Shown: piece after piece, positions 24,679 through 34,192 of the stretch
Position numbering within the stretch: position 1 is the stretch's first letter
Layout of the letters: the number at the start of each line of letters is the position of its first letter
Assembly (NCBI GenBank): GCA_015065975.1
Contig: SVPG01000008.1
Location: 1 to 64,000 of the forward strand
Source: Oscillospiraceae bacterium
GTDB lineage: Bacteria > Bacillota > Clostridia > Oscillospirales > Acutalibacteraceae
Length of the DNA stretch: 64,000 nucleotides
Direction: 5' to 3'
The notes under the pieces: model-generated
Seen by the model: only the letters and a program-made list of their open reading frames with translations
Told to the model about the DNA's origin: nothing
Database searches by the model: none
Program-made: the position numbers and the translations under genes

Positions 24679-25518
24679 TTACTTTTTTGACATTTTATCC
24701 TTAAAGGATATCATCGCCTGCAGACATTCGTCAGGCGTTGTACACATACCGAGCGGTATGGGTTTCTTTGCATACATACCGTGGAAATCAGAGCCGCCAG
24801 TCGTGAGAAGCTTGTTCTCCTTCGCGATATCGAGCAGCATCGCGGTATCTTCCTCGCTGTTTCTCGGATGCCATGCCTCAACTCCGCAGAGACCCTTTTC
24901 GATGAGCTCGGGGAGAATATCCGTATTTCCATAATATGTAGGATGAGCAAGTACCGTAACAGCCTCAGCACTCTTGAGAAGCTCGAGCACCTCGAAGACA
25001 TCGGGGTATTCCGGCTCCACACGGCATATTCCCGTCTGCGGATCAAAGAGCTTATCGAAAAGCTCACCGAAAACAGATGTGGAATAGCCCGCATTCATAA
25101 GCGAATGCATGATATGCTGACGGAATATATTTGTGCTTCCCGTCGCGATTCTTGCAACCATTTCGGGTGAAATGGGATAATAACGCAGGACCTTTGAGAT
25201 CATCTGCATCGAAGCCTTTTTGCGGGCTTCACCCGTTCTCTTGCACAAACCCTCAAGCCTGTCCGGATGTGAGAAAAGATATGCAAGAAGATGGACCTTC
25301 TTCCCGTTTTTGTAGTCATAGCACGAAAACTCAACTCCGGGAATGACCTTCACGCCGAATCGATCTCCAAGAATTTTTGCCCTCGTCACTCCGGCCAATG
25401 TGTCGTGATCGGTCACGGCAATGGTCTGAAGCTTTCTCTTTTTTGCCAGCAGGATAAGATCATCAAGACTGATCGATCCGTCCGATAATTTTGTGTGACA
25501 ATGAAGGTCAGCAGCCAA
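24679..25518 (-). CDS. PHP domain phosphoesterase
   Basis: This 279-residue metal-dependent phosphoesterase has the four PHP motifs: DLHCHTKLSDGS (4-15), VTDHDTLAG (35-43), PGVEFSCYD (60-68) and, at the end, GGSDFHG. It resembles the TrpH/YciV group, some of which are 5'-3' exonucleases or 3',5'-nucleotide bisphosphate phosphatases; the substrate here is unknown. The start is TTG at 25518, about 10 nt after GAGGAG, since the nearby ATG is out of frame. A consensus promoter lies at 25556-25584. Confidence 0.9.
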   Translation of the reverse strand: MAADLHCHTKLSDGSISLDDLILLAKKRKLQTIAVTDHDTLAGVTRAKILGDRFGVKVIPGVEFSCYDYKNGKKVHLLAYLFSHPDRLEGLCKRTGEARKKASMQMISKVLRYYPISPEMVARIATGSTNIFRQHIMHSLMNAGYSTSVFGELFDKLFDPQTGICRVEPEYPDVFEVLELLKSAEAVTVLAHPTYYGNTDILPELIEKGLCGVEAWHPRNSEEDTAMLLDIAKENKLLTTGGSDFHGMYAKKPIPLGMCTTPDECLQAMISFKDKMSKK

Positions 25519-25555
25519 AATGCATACACTCCTCTCAACGAAATTTCATACTGAT

Positions 25556-25584
25556 ATTATATACCATTTTTTCCGATAAGACAA
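25556..25584 (-). promoter_or_regulatory. sigma-A promoter for the PHP gene
   Basis: TTGTCT (25584-25579), 17-nt spacer, TATAAT (25561-25556) on the minus strand. Confidence 0.75.
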
Positions 25585-25630
25585 CAATAAATTTATGATT
25601 ATATCAGTCTTTGTGAAAAAAGGCAAGAAA

Positions 25631-25655
25631 AAAAACATCGTAAAACGATGTTTTT
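25631..25655 (-). terminator. terminator after tRNA-Gly
   Basis: AAAAACATCG pairs with CGATGTTTTT around a 5-nt loop, with a long T-run on the minus strand, directly after the tRNA CCA end. Confidence 0.9.
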
Positions 25656-25731
25656 TGGAGCGGAATACGAGGCTCGAACTCGCTACCTCCACCTTGGCAA
25701 GGTGGCGCTCTACCAGATGAGCTAATTCCGC
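25656..25731 (-). tRNA. tRNA-Gly (GCC)
   Basis: The 76-nt minus-strand cloverleaf has acceptor stem GCGGAAT/ATTCCGC, a D arm GCTCATCTGGTAGAGC, anticodon stem-loop CCACC-TTGCCAA-GGTGG with anticodon GCC, and T arm GCGAGTTCGAGCCTCGT. Discriminator T is followed by an encoded CCA. A perfect promoter and a terminator flank it, so it is a single-gene unit. Confidence 0.97.
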
Positions 25732-25749
25732 GTTTCATATTGCCTGTAT

Positions 25750-25778
25750 ATTATAGCAATTTCTTTAAGTTTTGTCAA
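25750..25778 (-). promoter_or_regulatory. consensus promoter of tRNA-Gly
   Basis: TTGACA (25778-25773), 17-nt spacer, TATAAT (25755-25750) on the minus strand: a full consensus sigma-A promoter, about 20 nt ahead of the tRNA. Confidence 0.92.
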
Positions 25779-25787
25779 GAGAAGCTA

Positions 25788-25816
25788 TTGAAAATTTTTC
25801 TTTTTCTGAGTAAAAT
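25788..25816 (+). promoter_or_regulatory. sigma-A promoter for the DUF4364 gene
   Basis: TTGAAA (25788-25793), 17-nt spacer, TAAAAT (25811-25816). It diverges from the tRNA-Gly promoter. Confidence 0.7.
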
Positions 25817-25849
25817 ATAATTGTAATACTAAAATTCAGGAGATTGCCT

Positions 25850-26425
25850 ATGCAAAACGACGCACTCACCGCCGGCGTTCGTCCGGACGGAATAAAAAAC
25901 AGGCGCGAACTTCGCATACTGATCTGTTTTCTTATATTCAACGCAACCGAGCCTCTTGCCGCGGAAGATCTGATCGATCTCATCTGCGATCAGCAGCTGG
26001 CGAATTATTTCGAAGCGTGCGACGCTATCTCTTCCCTCATCACAAAGAAGAATATAAAGGAAGACACGGATACCGGTCTGCTCACTCTGACAGATGACGG
26101 TCTTGAGGTTGCAAAAAATCTCTATGACACTCTGCCGATAACCGTTCGCGAAAAAGCCGAGACCGCTCTCAAAAAGCTTATTTTCAGAAAGCACAGCGAA
26201 CGCGAAAACAAAGTTGAGATCAAAAAGCTCGATACGGGCTGTAACGTTTCCTGCACGGTCATGAGCGCGGGACTTGAGCTTATGAGCATTTCCCTTTATG
26301 TGCCCGACGAACACACCGCAAGGCTCGTAAAGGAACGGTTCCTCGACGCACCTGCAACGATCTACCGCCTTGCTCTGTCACAGCTCACGGGAACCGCTTT
26401 CAGCTCTCCGACAGATTCTCAATAA
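25850..26425 (+). CDS. DUF4364 family protein
   Basis: This 191-residue soluble protein begins with a winged-helix-like part: RRELRILICFLIFNATEPLAAEDLIDLICDQQLANYFEACDAISSLITKKNI. LLTLTDDGLEVAKNLYDTLPITVREK follows, and the C-terminal half is alpha/beta. This is the DUF4364 pattern common in Clostridia, thought to be a transcription regulator; function is unproven. The ATG at 25850 follows CAGGAG by 7 nt. Its last 26 nt overlap the end of the convergent rnmV. Confidence 0.88.
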   Translation: MQNDALTAGVRPDGIKNRRELRILICFLIFNATEPLAAEDLIDLICDQQLANYFEACDAISSLITKKNIKEDTDTGLLTLTDDGLEVAKNLYDTLPITVREKAETALKKLIFRKHSERENKVEIKKLDTGCNVSCTVMSAGLELMSISLYVPDEHTARLVKERFLDAPATIYRLALSQLTGTAFSSPTDSQ

Positions 26426-26987
26426 TCTTCCGATATTCCTCGCGGGTTATGAGCGAATTGAGCACGTCGAGCATCGCACTTGTGGAAAGTCTGTGAGGCA
26501 GTCCGAGATACCCGAGCAAAGCCTTTCTTTTCGACGAGCTGTCCTGTCCGCCCGTAAGACCGTCCTCAAAAAGCATACTTCTTGTTATCGGCTCGGTCAT
26601 CTCGCCGCTGCCGCAGACAACGCCTGCCCTTTTCAGAGCCGATTCAATCACATCGCCCGACATACCTTCAACACCGAGAGTGCCCTCTTTTGACGGGGCG
26701 CTCTTTCTCTTTTCCTTGCCGACAATTTCGGGGATATATGCGTGCTTTATCTGTTCTTTCGGCACACAGCCGCACAGGAAATTGCGTATCATGAAGCCCG
26801 CGCTGTCACTGTCGGTAAGAATGAGTATTCCGCGTCTTTCGGCGAGCTTTCTTATAAGCTCCTGCTTTTCTCTGTCGCTGAATATCGAAAAACCTTCTGT
26901 CGTTATTATCAGCGCATCAAGCAGCGATTCCAGACGTATCTTATCGTATTTTCCCTCGACTATAACTGCTTCGTTTATCTTTATCAT
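26400..26987 (-). CDS. rnmV: ribonuclease M5
   Basis: This 195-residue TOPRIM nuclease matures 5S rRNA. The TOPRIM motifs are EAVIVEGKYDKIRLES (Glu near residue 11) and LTDSDSAGFMIRNFL (DxD near residue 58), with the substrate region HAYIPEIVGKEKRKSAPSKEGTLGVEG. A C-terminal DUF4093-type helical domain follows. The ATG at 26987 overlaps the holA stop. The 3' end overlaps the convergent DUF4364 gene. Confidence 0.93.
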   Translation of the reverse strand: MIKINEAVIVEGKYDKIRLESLLDALIITTEGFSIFSDREKQELIRKLAERRGILILTDSDSAGFMIRNFLCGCVPKEQIKHAYIPEIVGKEKRKSAPSKEGTLGVEGMSGDVIESALKRAGVVCGSGEMTEPITRSMLFEDGLTGGQDSSSKRKALLGYLGLPHRLSTSAMLDVLNSLITREEYRKIIENLSES

Positions 26988-28030
26988 CGCAGCTCTCTCC
27001 CCGCAAGACAAAGCTCGGATATGAGCTGTTCAAGGCGGATATTCTTATCCGTCTTTGAGCTGTTGAGATCGACCGCCGTGCGGTTTATCAGTCTGATATA
27101 TTTTGCGAGCAGAGCCTGAGAATAGTTCCCGCAATCACGGAACGCATTATCGACTCTGAATCCTTTTCCTTTATAATTGGCTTCAAAGGCCTTTGCCACC
27201 TGCGCAGAGGACTCCCCTGCCGCTTTTGCAGCCTTTGCTCTGTAAAGATCGACAAACTCGCCCGACATTATCGATATTATCTCATTGGGCGCGGTTCTCT
27301 GCAGAAGAAGATTTTCCGTCAGTCTGAACGCTTCATCGGCTCTTCCGCGCAATATCGCTTTTGAGATATTGAAAACCTTTGATTCGAGCGATGCGCTGCA
27401 GAGGGTGTCTATCATCTCTCTTGTGATATTCTTTCTTCCCGCAAACGCTGCGAGTTTCGAGAGCTCACCGACAAGAGCCGACAGATTGTTTCCGCATCTG
27501 TCCACAAGATAAAGCGCATCCGAGGGCTTGAGCCTTGCACCCGTTATCTCCGCCTCTTCGCACAATATGTCGCAAAGACCGTTCCTGTCGGGTGTTTCAA
27601 GCTTCATCGTGTATCCGAATTTCTTACAGCATTCGCACACCTTTCTGAACCCGCCGTCATTATGAGAGCCTTCGGCCATATAACGAAAAACTGTCGTACA
27701 GCCTTCAGTCGGTTTTTCGATATATTCGCAGATATAGTTTATATCGTCGTCGGATACGCCCGAAAAAGAAAAATCGTCGACAATGACATATCTTTTGTCG
27801 GTAAACTGAGGGAACTGACCGAGAGCCGTTATGACTGCATCCACGCCGCATCTCTGACCGTCGAGCTTCTCATAGTTGAACTCGGGAAACTCGTCGGGCA
27901 TACACTGCTCACCGATAAGCTCGCAGGCGCGTCTTTTCAGAAAAGCTTCACTGCCGTAAACAAAAAATGTTCCCGATACCGTTCCCTCTCTGAGGAGCTT
28001 TTTCAAAGACAGCATATTCAGTTCAGCCAT
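26984..28030 (-). CDS. holA: DNA polymerase III delta subunit
   Basis: This 348-residue clamp-loader subunit opens the sliding clamp. The N-terminal region GTFFVYGSEAFLKRRACELIGEQCMPDEFPEFNYEKLDG and the AAA+-like middle part, without Walker A, are typical. The lid and C-terminal collar (EANYKGKGFRVDNAFRDCGNYSQALLAKYIRLINRTAVDLNSSK) follow. It sits between comEC and rnmV, as is common in Bacillota. Confidence 0.93.
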   Translation of the reverse strand: MAELNMLSLKKLLREGTVSGTFFVYGSEAFLKRRACELIGEQCMPDEFPEFNYEKLDGQRCGVDAVITALGQFPQFTDKRYVIVDDFSFSGVSDDDINYICEYIEKPTEGCTTVFRYMAEGSHNDGGFRKVCECCKKFGYTMKLETPDRNGLCDILCEEAEITGARLKPSDALYLVDRCGNNLSALVGELSKLAAFAGRKNITREMIDTLCSASLESKVFNISKAILRGRADEAFRLTENLLLQRTAPNEIISIMSGEFVDLYRAKAAKAAGESSAQVAKAFEANYKGKGFRVDNAFRDCGNYSQALLAKYIRLINRTAVDLNSSKTDKNIRLEQLISELCLAGRELR

Positions 28031-28052
28031 AATTTTTTCTCCCTTTCAAAAC

Positions 28053-30311
28053 TCAGTCGTCCGCACATTCAACACGCACGCCGTTCATATCCGACGTCAG
28101 TTTCATATCTCCGTCTATCGCCGTCGCCAGAACATTCCCGCATCCGCGCATACGAAGCTGGCCTGCCATATCGGCGCATTCGGCATATTCATCGCTGACT
28201 ATCATTACCACAGAATCAAGCCTTGTGACATTTACGATATCGTCACCGTTTATCACTGCGCAATCGGGTGCTCTCCATTCCTGCGGCAGAGTGAGCACGT
28301 CGCCGTCCTGCGGACATATGAGAAGCTCGAGATCATCGCATATAACATACGTCCACACAAATCCGTCTTCACTTTCAAACATCTCAACCGAAAGCCTGCC
28401 GCCGCAAACCGAATAATACGCATTGTGCGAGCTGTAAATCTCGCACCCGAGTTCCTTTGCACGGTTACATATCACAAAGCTTTTATCATCGGAAGCGCTT
28501 TCACATTCTCCGATAAAAACCTTATCGGGTCTGCACGCTCCGATAAATCCGTCGCCGTTTGAGGCGTATATCGACGAGGTATCGGGAAAGAAAACGACAT
28601 CCGCATCACCGATATCCTCCGACATCTTATACGAAAGATATTCGTCTCCGCCCGTTCCGACCACGATGCAGCTGTCACCTCTGACCGCTGCCACAGCAAC
28701 ACCGTCACCCGCATTGTACACCTTTATATAACTGTCGTTCACGCTCATCACACGCTGTGATACCGCGCCGCAGACAAACATCTGAACAATCAGTGCAAGA
28801 CACAGCGCAAACGATATGCTTTCCTTCGGTCGACCGCGGCGCACGGCAAGCCACGCGAGCACAAACACCGCCGACAGCACCACAAACACAAAATAGAAGT
28901 TGTTCCCGACATTCACAACCGCTCCCGGAACAGCCGACAGAATCCTCGTGACTGTCAGAAGAAATCCGCCGAGCAGCCACACGGGATAAGAGACGAGAGT
29001 TGCTATCGGAACCAGAAATTGGACGAGCGCGAGAAGCGATGTCAGAATACACAAAACAAGGAACACGCTTGCGGCTGCGAGACACAGCACCGTCGCAGGA
29101 ACGGCAACAAGTGAAACCTCACCGAAATACAGCGACGACACGGGTATGACGGTAAGCGTTGCCGCCAGAGTCGCGCTCAAAGACTGAGCCAGATAGTATT
29201 CTGCACGTCGGAGAAATTCGTTCTCTGTTTTTATCATTTTGCTGAGCTTTCCGTAAATTTTCGGGTACAGGACAAGTATTCCGAGAGTCGCCGAAAATGA
29301 CAGCTGAAGTCCTATATCGACCGCTGCGGCGGGATTGACAACACATATCAGCAAGACTGCCGCTCCGAGCGAATTGATCGGGTCGGCATCGCGTTTTATC
29401 AAAGATGCCGTCAACGCAATTATCATCATTATGCCTGCTCTCATAACAGAAAACGAGAAGCCTGCAACTCCCATCATGAACAGCACACCGAAAATCATTA
29501 TCAGATTGCGCGGTGCACCTTTTATCCGCAGTTTTGAGAGCAGAACAGCCAACGCCGACACGATTATTGAAAGATGCACTCCCGACACAGCGAACAAATG
29601 TGACAGACCGCACGCGCGAAACTGTTCCGCCACGTCCTCGCTCAGCTCCGATTTGTCACCGAACATCATCGCTGTCGCCATTGCGTACTGATCCTGCGGG
29701 AGCAGCTTTTTAAGTCCGCTGCCCATAGCACGACGCACGGAGTAAAAATACCGGTTGATATTCTTCTCTCCCGATGACACAAAGATTTCCGTATCCTTCG
29801 GAATATATGCCGTTGCGGTGATTCCCCGGGACAAAAGTCTCATTTCGGTCGAACGTTCCAGCGACGTCCTTTGATTGAAGCACACAACGGTCGTGATATT
29901 ATCGCACATATCCGCTTCTATCGGATAGGAAGAGGACAGTCTCATTCTGACATTCTGCGGCGCTCCCTCAATTGCAATCGATTCGGTTTCGATCACATAT
30001 TGATACCGACCATACGACACGCCGCCGCAATCGGTTATCGTACCTGTTATCTCGCACGTCTGTCCGTCAAAAATTTCCGACGGTCTGACATTTACTGAAT
30101 AATATGCACAATATATCCCCATCGAAAATATGACCGATATGAGCACGGCAATTATTCCCGACCGACGACCGTCCATTATAAAAAGATAGATTATAAGTGC
30201 TATGCCGCTTATAGCAGCCAACATCAGCGAAATATCGAGTCCGAAGTAAACAGCGACCGCTTGCGATACAAGATAGGTTATTCCTATTGTCGCAAACGGT
30301 CGTTTCATCAT
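28053..30311 (-). CDS. comEC: ComEC/Rec2 DNA-uptake channel
   Basis: This 752-residue protein has N-terminal membrane helices, an OB-like DUF4131 domain (about 60-170) and a Competence membrane domain with FRACGLSHLFAVSGVHLSIIVSALAVLL. About ten helices run to residue 510. The C-terminal 230 residues fold in the place of the metallo-beta-lactamase nuclease domain but I find no HxHxDH motif. It would import single-stranded DNA during competence. No other competence genes are in the window. Confidence 0.92.
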   Translation of the reverse strand: MMKRPFATIGITYLVSQAVAVYFGLDISLMLAAISGIALIIYLFIMDGRRSGIIAVLISVIFSMGIYCAYYSVNVRPSEIFDGQTCEITGTITDCGGVSYGRYQYVIETESIAIEGAPQNVRMRLSSSYPIEADMCDNITTVVCFNQRTSLERSTEMRLLSRGITATAYIPKDTEIFVSSGEKNINRYFYSVRRAMGSGLKKLLPQDQYAMATAMMFGDKSELSEDVAEQFRACGLSHLFAVSGVHLSIIVSALAVLLSKLRIKGAPRNLIMIFGVLFMMGVAGFSFSVMRAGIMMIIALTASLIKRDADPINSLGAAVLLICVVNPAAAVDIGLQLSFSATLGILVLYPKIYGKLSKMIKTENEFLRRAEYYLAQSLSATLAATLTVIPVSSLYFGEVSLVAVPATVLCLAAASVFLVLCILTSLLALVQFLVPIATLVSYPVWLLGGFLLTVTRILSAVPGAVVNVGNNFYFVFVVLSAVFVLAWLAVRRGRPKESISFALCLALIVQMFVCGAVSQRVMSVNDSYIKVYNAGDGVAVAAVRGDSCIVVGTGGDEYLSYKMSEDIGDADVVFFPDTSSIYASNGDGFIGACRPDKVFIGECESASDDKSFVICNRAKELGCEIYSSHNAYYSVCGGRLSVEMFESEDGFVWTYVICDDLELLICPQDGDVLTLPQEWRAPDCAVINGDDIVNVTRLDSVVMIVSDEYAECADMAGQLRMRGCGNVLATAIDGDMKLTSDMNGVRVECADD

Positions 30312-30342
30312 AATAATTATTTACCGATCTATATTATTATTT

Positions 30343-30954
30343 TCAGTCTTTGAAGAAAAGCGGAAGCTTCTCGAGGAAAACTATATCCGTTCTGTCGGCG
30401 GCATCGCCCTCAGCAAGCACGGCTGTCTTTGCGGCAACAATACCGCCTGCCTTCTCGATGAGCGCCTCAACAGCTTTGAGAGATTCGCCCGTGCTGATAA
30501 CGTCGTCAACAATGAGAACCTTCTTGTCCTTCATCTGTGCAGCCTCTTCCGAAGAAAGGAAAAGATGCTGGACATTTGCTGTTGTTATAGATTTTACCAC
30601 CACTTCGAGCGGCTCGGTCATGTAAAGTTTCATACCTTTACGTGCAACAAAATACTTTTTGCCGCTCTGTCTTGCCATCTCGTACGCAAGAGGAATACTC
30701 TTTGCTTCCGGTGTAAGGATAATGTCAAACTCGGGAGATTTTTCGAGAAGCTCCTTTGCCGCTGCAATGGTGATCTCCACATCTCCGAACATAAGAAATG
30801 CCGCTATATCAAGCTTATCATTGATTGCACACAGGGGAAGCTGTCTTTTACAGCCCGCTATGGTCATTTCATGAAATCTCATATCAGTAATCGCCTTTCC
30901 TTCTGTTTTTTCGGTCTGTGCTTCCTTTTTCTTTTTTGATCCAAATCCAAACAT
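30343..30954 (-). CDS. phosphoribosyltransferase family protein
   Basis: This 203-residue protein starts with a Lys/Glu-rich stretch (residues 1-20) and then a type I phosphoribosyltransferase fold. The PRPP loop is VLIVDDVISTGESLKAVEALIEKAGG (about 146-171), and ILTPEAKSIPLAYEMARQSGKKYFVARKG precedes it, close to adenine phosphoribosyltransferases. The base substrate cannot be named. The start at 30954 is 7 nt after AAGGAG; an ATG two codons earlier overlaps that site. Confidence 0.88.
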   Translation of the reverse strand: MFGFGSKKKKEAQTEKTEGKAITDMRFHEMTIAGCKRQLPLCAINDKLDIAAFLMFGDVEITIAAAKELLEKSPEFDIILTPEAKSIPLAYEMARQSGKKYFVARKGMKLYMTEPLEVVVKSITTANVQHLFLSSEEAAQMKDKKVLIVDDVISTGESLKAVEALIEKAGGIVAAKTAVLAEGDAADRTDIVFLEKLPLFFKD

Positions 30955-30970
30955 TTTCATTCTCCTTTTA

Positions 30971-31309
30971 TCAGCCCGGAGGCCACGCAAGAAGTCTGCC
31001 CGCCAGCATATGGAAATGAAGGTGACCTACGGTCTGACCTCCGTCCTCTCCGCAGTTGGCAACCATTCTGTATCCGTTCTCGAGTTTGAGTTCCTTTGCG
31101 AGCTTTGCCGCAACCTCAAAGATGTGTGCAACAACCGCGCTGTTGCTCTCATCGATATGAGCGGGAGACGGAATGTGGCATTTGGGGATTATGAGAATAT
31201 GCTCGGGTGCCTGCGGGGAAATATCCCTGAAAGCAAACACGGTATCATCCTCATACACCTTTGTTGACGGAATCTCACCGGCAACAATCTTACAAAACAA
31301 GCAATCCAA
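30971..31309 (-). CDS. HIT family nucleotide-binding hydrolase
   Basis: This 112-residue HinT-like protein carries the catalytic histidine triad HLHFHML near residue 96 and the N-terminal CLFCKIVAGEIPSTKVYEDD. It hydrolyses nucleoside phosphoramidates or adenylates, possibly lysyl- or other aminoacyl-AMP leftovers. It lies 15 nt after alaS. The start is TTG at 31309, eight bases after AAAGGAGG. Confidence 0.95.
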   Translation of the reverse strand: MDCLFCKIVAGEIPSTKVYEDDTVFAFRDISPQAPEHILIIPKCHIPSPAHIDESNSAVVAHIFEVAAKLAKELKLENGYRMVANCGEDGGQTVGHLHFHMLAGRLLAWPPG

Positions 31310-31323
31310 TGATATTGCCTCCT

Positions 31324-33957
31324 TTATTTAAGCATTCCCGAGACTATACCCTCGGCAGCGGAAAGAGCCGAATCAATCTTGGATATATCCTTAGCGCCTG
31401 CCATAGCTGCATCGGGCTTACCGCCGCCGTTGCCGCCTGTAAGCTGTGCAACAGCCTTGACGATCTGACCTGCATTTGCACCCTTTGCGACAGCGTCTTT
31501 GCCTGCACAGACAAAGAGCGTTGCCTTCTCACCGTTGACAGCTGCAAAAACTGCAACCGCACAGGAATCCTTATCCTTGACCTTGTCACCCATTGTGCGA
31601 AGCTCGTCTGCCGAAACTGCGCCGAACTTATTGACAACAAGCTTTACTCCGCCGATATCCTTTGCGCTGTTCATAAGCGAATCGATCTGGATACCTGCAA
31701 GCTTGGAGCCGAGCTGTTCGATCTGACGATCCTTCTCCTTGAGCTCGGACATGAGCTGTGTGCTGCGCTTGACTATATCTGCGCTGTTGCCAAGCTTCAT
31801 TGCTGCGCAGGTCTCTTCAATCGTAGCCTCGTTGTCTCTTATAAGAGCGAGCACGTTTGCACCTGTGACAGCCTCGATTCTTCTGACACCCGCAGCAACG
31901 GAGGATTCGGACTTGATCTTGAACAGACCAAGCTTGGCTGCGTTGTCTATATGTGTACCGCCGCAAAGCTCGACGGAGAAATCGCCCGCCTTGACAACTC
32001 TTACGACGTCACCGTACTTCTCACCGAAGAGAGCCATTGCTCCCATTTTCTTTGCCTTTGCGATGGGCATTTCCTTGCTTGTGACCTTGATACCGCTGAG
32101 GATAACATCGTTTACCATATCCTCGACCTTGCGTATCTCCTCAGAGGTCATAGCTGCAAAATGAGCGAAGTCGAATCTGACGACATTCTCGTCCACCATC
32201 TGACCCTTCTGCTCAACGTGAGTACCGAGGACATTTCTCAGTGCTGCCTGGAGCAGATGAGCTGCGGTATGGTTTCTTCTGATGGACATACGGCGTGCAG
32301 AATCTATCGCAGCCTTTACGGTATCGCCGACCTTAATCTCGCCCGAGGAAACGACCGCATTGTGCAGGAAGATTCCTGCGTGATTCTTGTTTGTAGCGAC
32401 AACATTGAGCTCTGCCGTATCAGAGGTGATAACGCCTGTGTCGCCTATCTGACCGCCGCTCTCGCCATAGAAAGGAGTTTTGTCGAGCACGATGACAACC
32501 TCATCGCCCTCTGCAGCAGTATCAACAAGCGCGCCGCCTGCAATAATTGCAGCAACCTTTGCATCGTCAACGACATCGACTGTATATCCTTCGAAAACAG
32601 TTGCATCAAGGCCGTCTGTCGGGTCAGCTTCGCCTTCCCATGCCTCGGCACCTGCATTCTTGCGCTGCTTTCTCGAGAAAGCTCTGTTTTCGTCATAAAT
32701 CTTTCTGAAAGCTTCGGTATCGACGCTTGCACCCTTGTCTGCAAGAATCTCAACAGTGAGGTCGATCGGGAAACCGAAGGTATCCTGAAGTCTGAACGCA
32801 GCCTCACCCGAAAGTGTTCCGCCGGGATTCTCCGCAATGAACTTATCGAGTATCTGCATACCCTGATCGACTGTCTTTGCGAAGTTATCCTCCTCGACAG
32901 AGATGATCTTCTTTATGAAATCGCGCTTCTCCTCAAGCTCGGGATATGCGGACTTGTTCTCTTCAATAACCGTATCGCAGACCTCTGTGAGGAAGGGCTT
33001 GTCCACACCGAGAAGTCTTCCGTGTCTTGCGGCACGTCTGAGAAGTCTTCTGAGAACATAGCCTCTGCCCGTATTGGAGGGCATAACGCCGTCGCCGATC
33101 ATAAAGGTTGTGGAACGGATATGGTCGGTAATAACGCGAAGGGAAATATCGCTCTTCTCGTCCTTGCCGTAATCGACGCCTGTGATGGCGCAGATCTTCT
33201 TCATGATATTCTGAACGGTATCGACGAGGAAGAGGTTATCAACATCCTGCATGACGCAGGCGAGACGCTCAAGACCCATACCTGTATCGATATTGGGGTT
33301 GCTGAGCGGAGTGTATGTACCCTTGCCGTCGGAATCAAACTGAGTGAAGACGTTGTTCCAGACCTCGATGTAACGGTCACAGTCACAGCCGACCTTACAG
33401 TCGGGCTTGCCGCAGCCGTACTTCTCGCCTCTGTCGAAATAAATCTCGGAACAGGGACCGCAGGGACCTGCGCCGTGCTCCCAGAAGTTGTCCTCTTTGC
33501 CGAAACGGACAACGTGCGACGGGTCAACGCCGACTTCCTTTGTCCAGATGTCAAATGCCTCGTCGTCCTCGAGATAGATGGAGACATAGAGACGCTCCTC
33601 GGGGATCTCGAGAACCTTTGTAAGATACTCCCACGACCATGCGGTAGCTTCTCTCTTGAAATAATCACCGAAGGAGAAGTTGCCGAGCATTTCGAAATAT
33701 GTACCGTGTCTTGCAGTTATACCGACACGCTCGATATCGGGAGTTCTGATACACTTCTGGCAGGTGGTTACTCTCTTTCTCGGCGGAGTTACCTCACCTG
33801 TGAAATACTTTTTCATCGGTGCCATACCGGCATTGATAAGAAGAAGGCTCTTATCGTCCTTGGGAACAAGCGAGAAGCTGGGAAGTCTGAGATGACCCTT
33901 GCTCTCAAAGAAAGAAAGGTAGCTCTCGCGAAGCTCGTTAAGTCCTGTCCAACGCAT
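31324..33957 (-). CDS. alaS: alanyl-tRNA synthetase
   Basis: This 877-residue class II synthetase has the catalytic domain with RESYLSFFESKGHLRLPSFSLVPKDDKSLLLINAGMAPMKKYF (motif 1 region) at the N-terminus. Next come the helical tRNA-recognition domain, the editing domain with HTAAHLLQAAL and CGGTHIDNAAKLGLF (zinc site), and a C-terminal DHHA1 domain ending in GGNGGGKPDAAMAGAKD. It charges tRNA-Ala and deacylates mischarged Ser or Gly. It has a perfect promoter with a leader of about 57 nt, too short for a T-box. Confidence 0.97.
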   Translation of the reverse strand: MRWTGLNELRESYLSFFESKGHLRLPSFSLVPKDDKSLLLINAGMAPMKKYFTGEVTPPRKRVTTCQKCIRTPDIERVGITARHGTYFEMLGNFSFGDYFKREATAWSWEYLTKVLEIPEERLYVSIYLEDDEAFDIWTKEVGVDPSHVVRFGKEDNFWEHGAGPCGPCSEIYFDRGEKYGCGKPDCKVGCDCDRYIEVWNNVFTQFDSDGKGTYTPLSNPNIDTGMGLERLACVMQDVDNLFLVDTVQNIMKKICAITGVDYGKDEKSDISLRVITDHIRSTTFMIGDGVMPSNTGRGYVLRRLLRRAARHGRLLGVDKPFLTEVCDTVIEENKSAYPELEEKRDFIKKIISVEEDNFAKTVDQGMQILDKFIAENPGGTLSGEAAFRLQDTFGFPIDLTVEILADKGASVDTEAFRKIYDENRAFSRKQRKNAGAEAWEGEADPTDGLDATVFEGYTVDVVDDAKVAAIIAGGALVDTAAEGDEVVIVLDKTPFYGESGGQIGDTGVITSDTAELNVVATNKNHAGIFLHNAVVSSGEIKVGDTVKAAIDSARRMSIRRNHTAAHLLQAALRNVLGTHVEQKGQMVDENVVRFDFAHFAAMTSEEIRKVEDMVNDVILSGIKVTSKEMPIAKAKKMGAMALFGEKYGDVVRVVKAGDFSVELCGGTHIDNAAKLGLFKIKSESSVAAGVRRIEAVTGANVLALIRDNEATIEETCAAMKLGNSADIVKRSTQLMSELKEKDRQIEQLGSKLAGIQIDSLMNSAKDIGGVKLVVNKFGAVSADELRTMGDKVKDKDSCAVAVFAAVNGEKATLFVCAGKDAVAKGANAGQIVKAVAQLTGGNGGGKPDAAMAGAKDISKIDSALSAAEGIVSGMLK

Positions 33958-34021
33958 AGAAAATCATTCCTTAATTACTAATTTAACGGCACCGTCAAAA
34001 CGCAGTACCAGACAATATCTA

Positions 34022-34050
34022 ATTATATTACCCAGCTCATTTATTGTCAA
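34022..34050 (-). promoter_or_regulatory. consensus promoter of alaS
   Basis: TTGACA (34050-34045), 17-nt spacer, TATAAT (34027-34022) on the minus strand. The stretch 34051-34192, between this and the divergent promoter, holds nothing I can assign. Confidence 0.9.
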
Positions 34051-34192
34051 TCTTTTCTGGATTAAAAAAAGACTTTGCGTGCACTTTGATCCTTAGACCG
34101 ATAAAACCTTACTTCGGCTTCACAGAGGTGACATTTTTACAGCATTTTAGTACTATTTTCATAATTTTTTATAACATTTTCCGTCTCACCTA

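Noticed and set aside
31261-33981. A 906-residue open frame on the plus strand opposite alaS.
   Set aside because: It is the antisense shadow of alaS. The residue mix (many Cys, His, Leu) is unnatural, there is no ribosome site, and alaS itself is complete.
33958-34192. Possible T-box leader ahead of alaS.
   Set aside because: No AGGGTGGNACCGCG-type sequence and the leader after the promoter is only about 57 nt.
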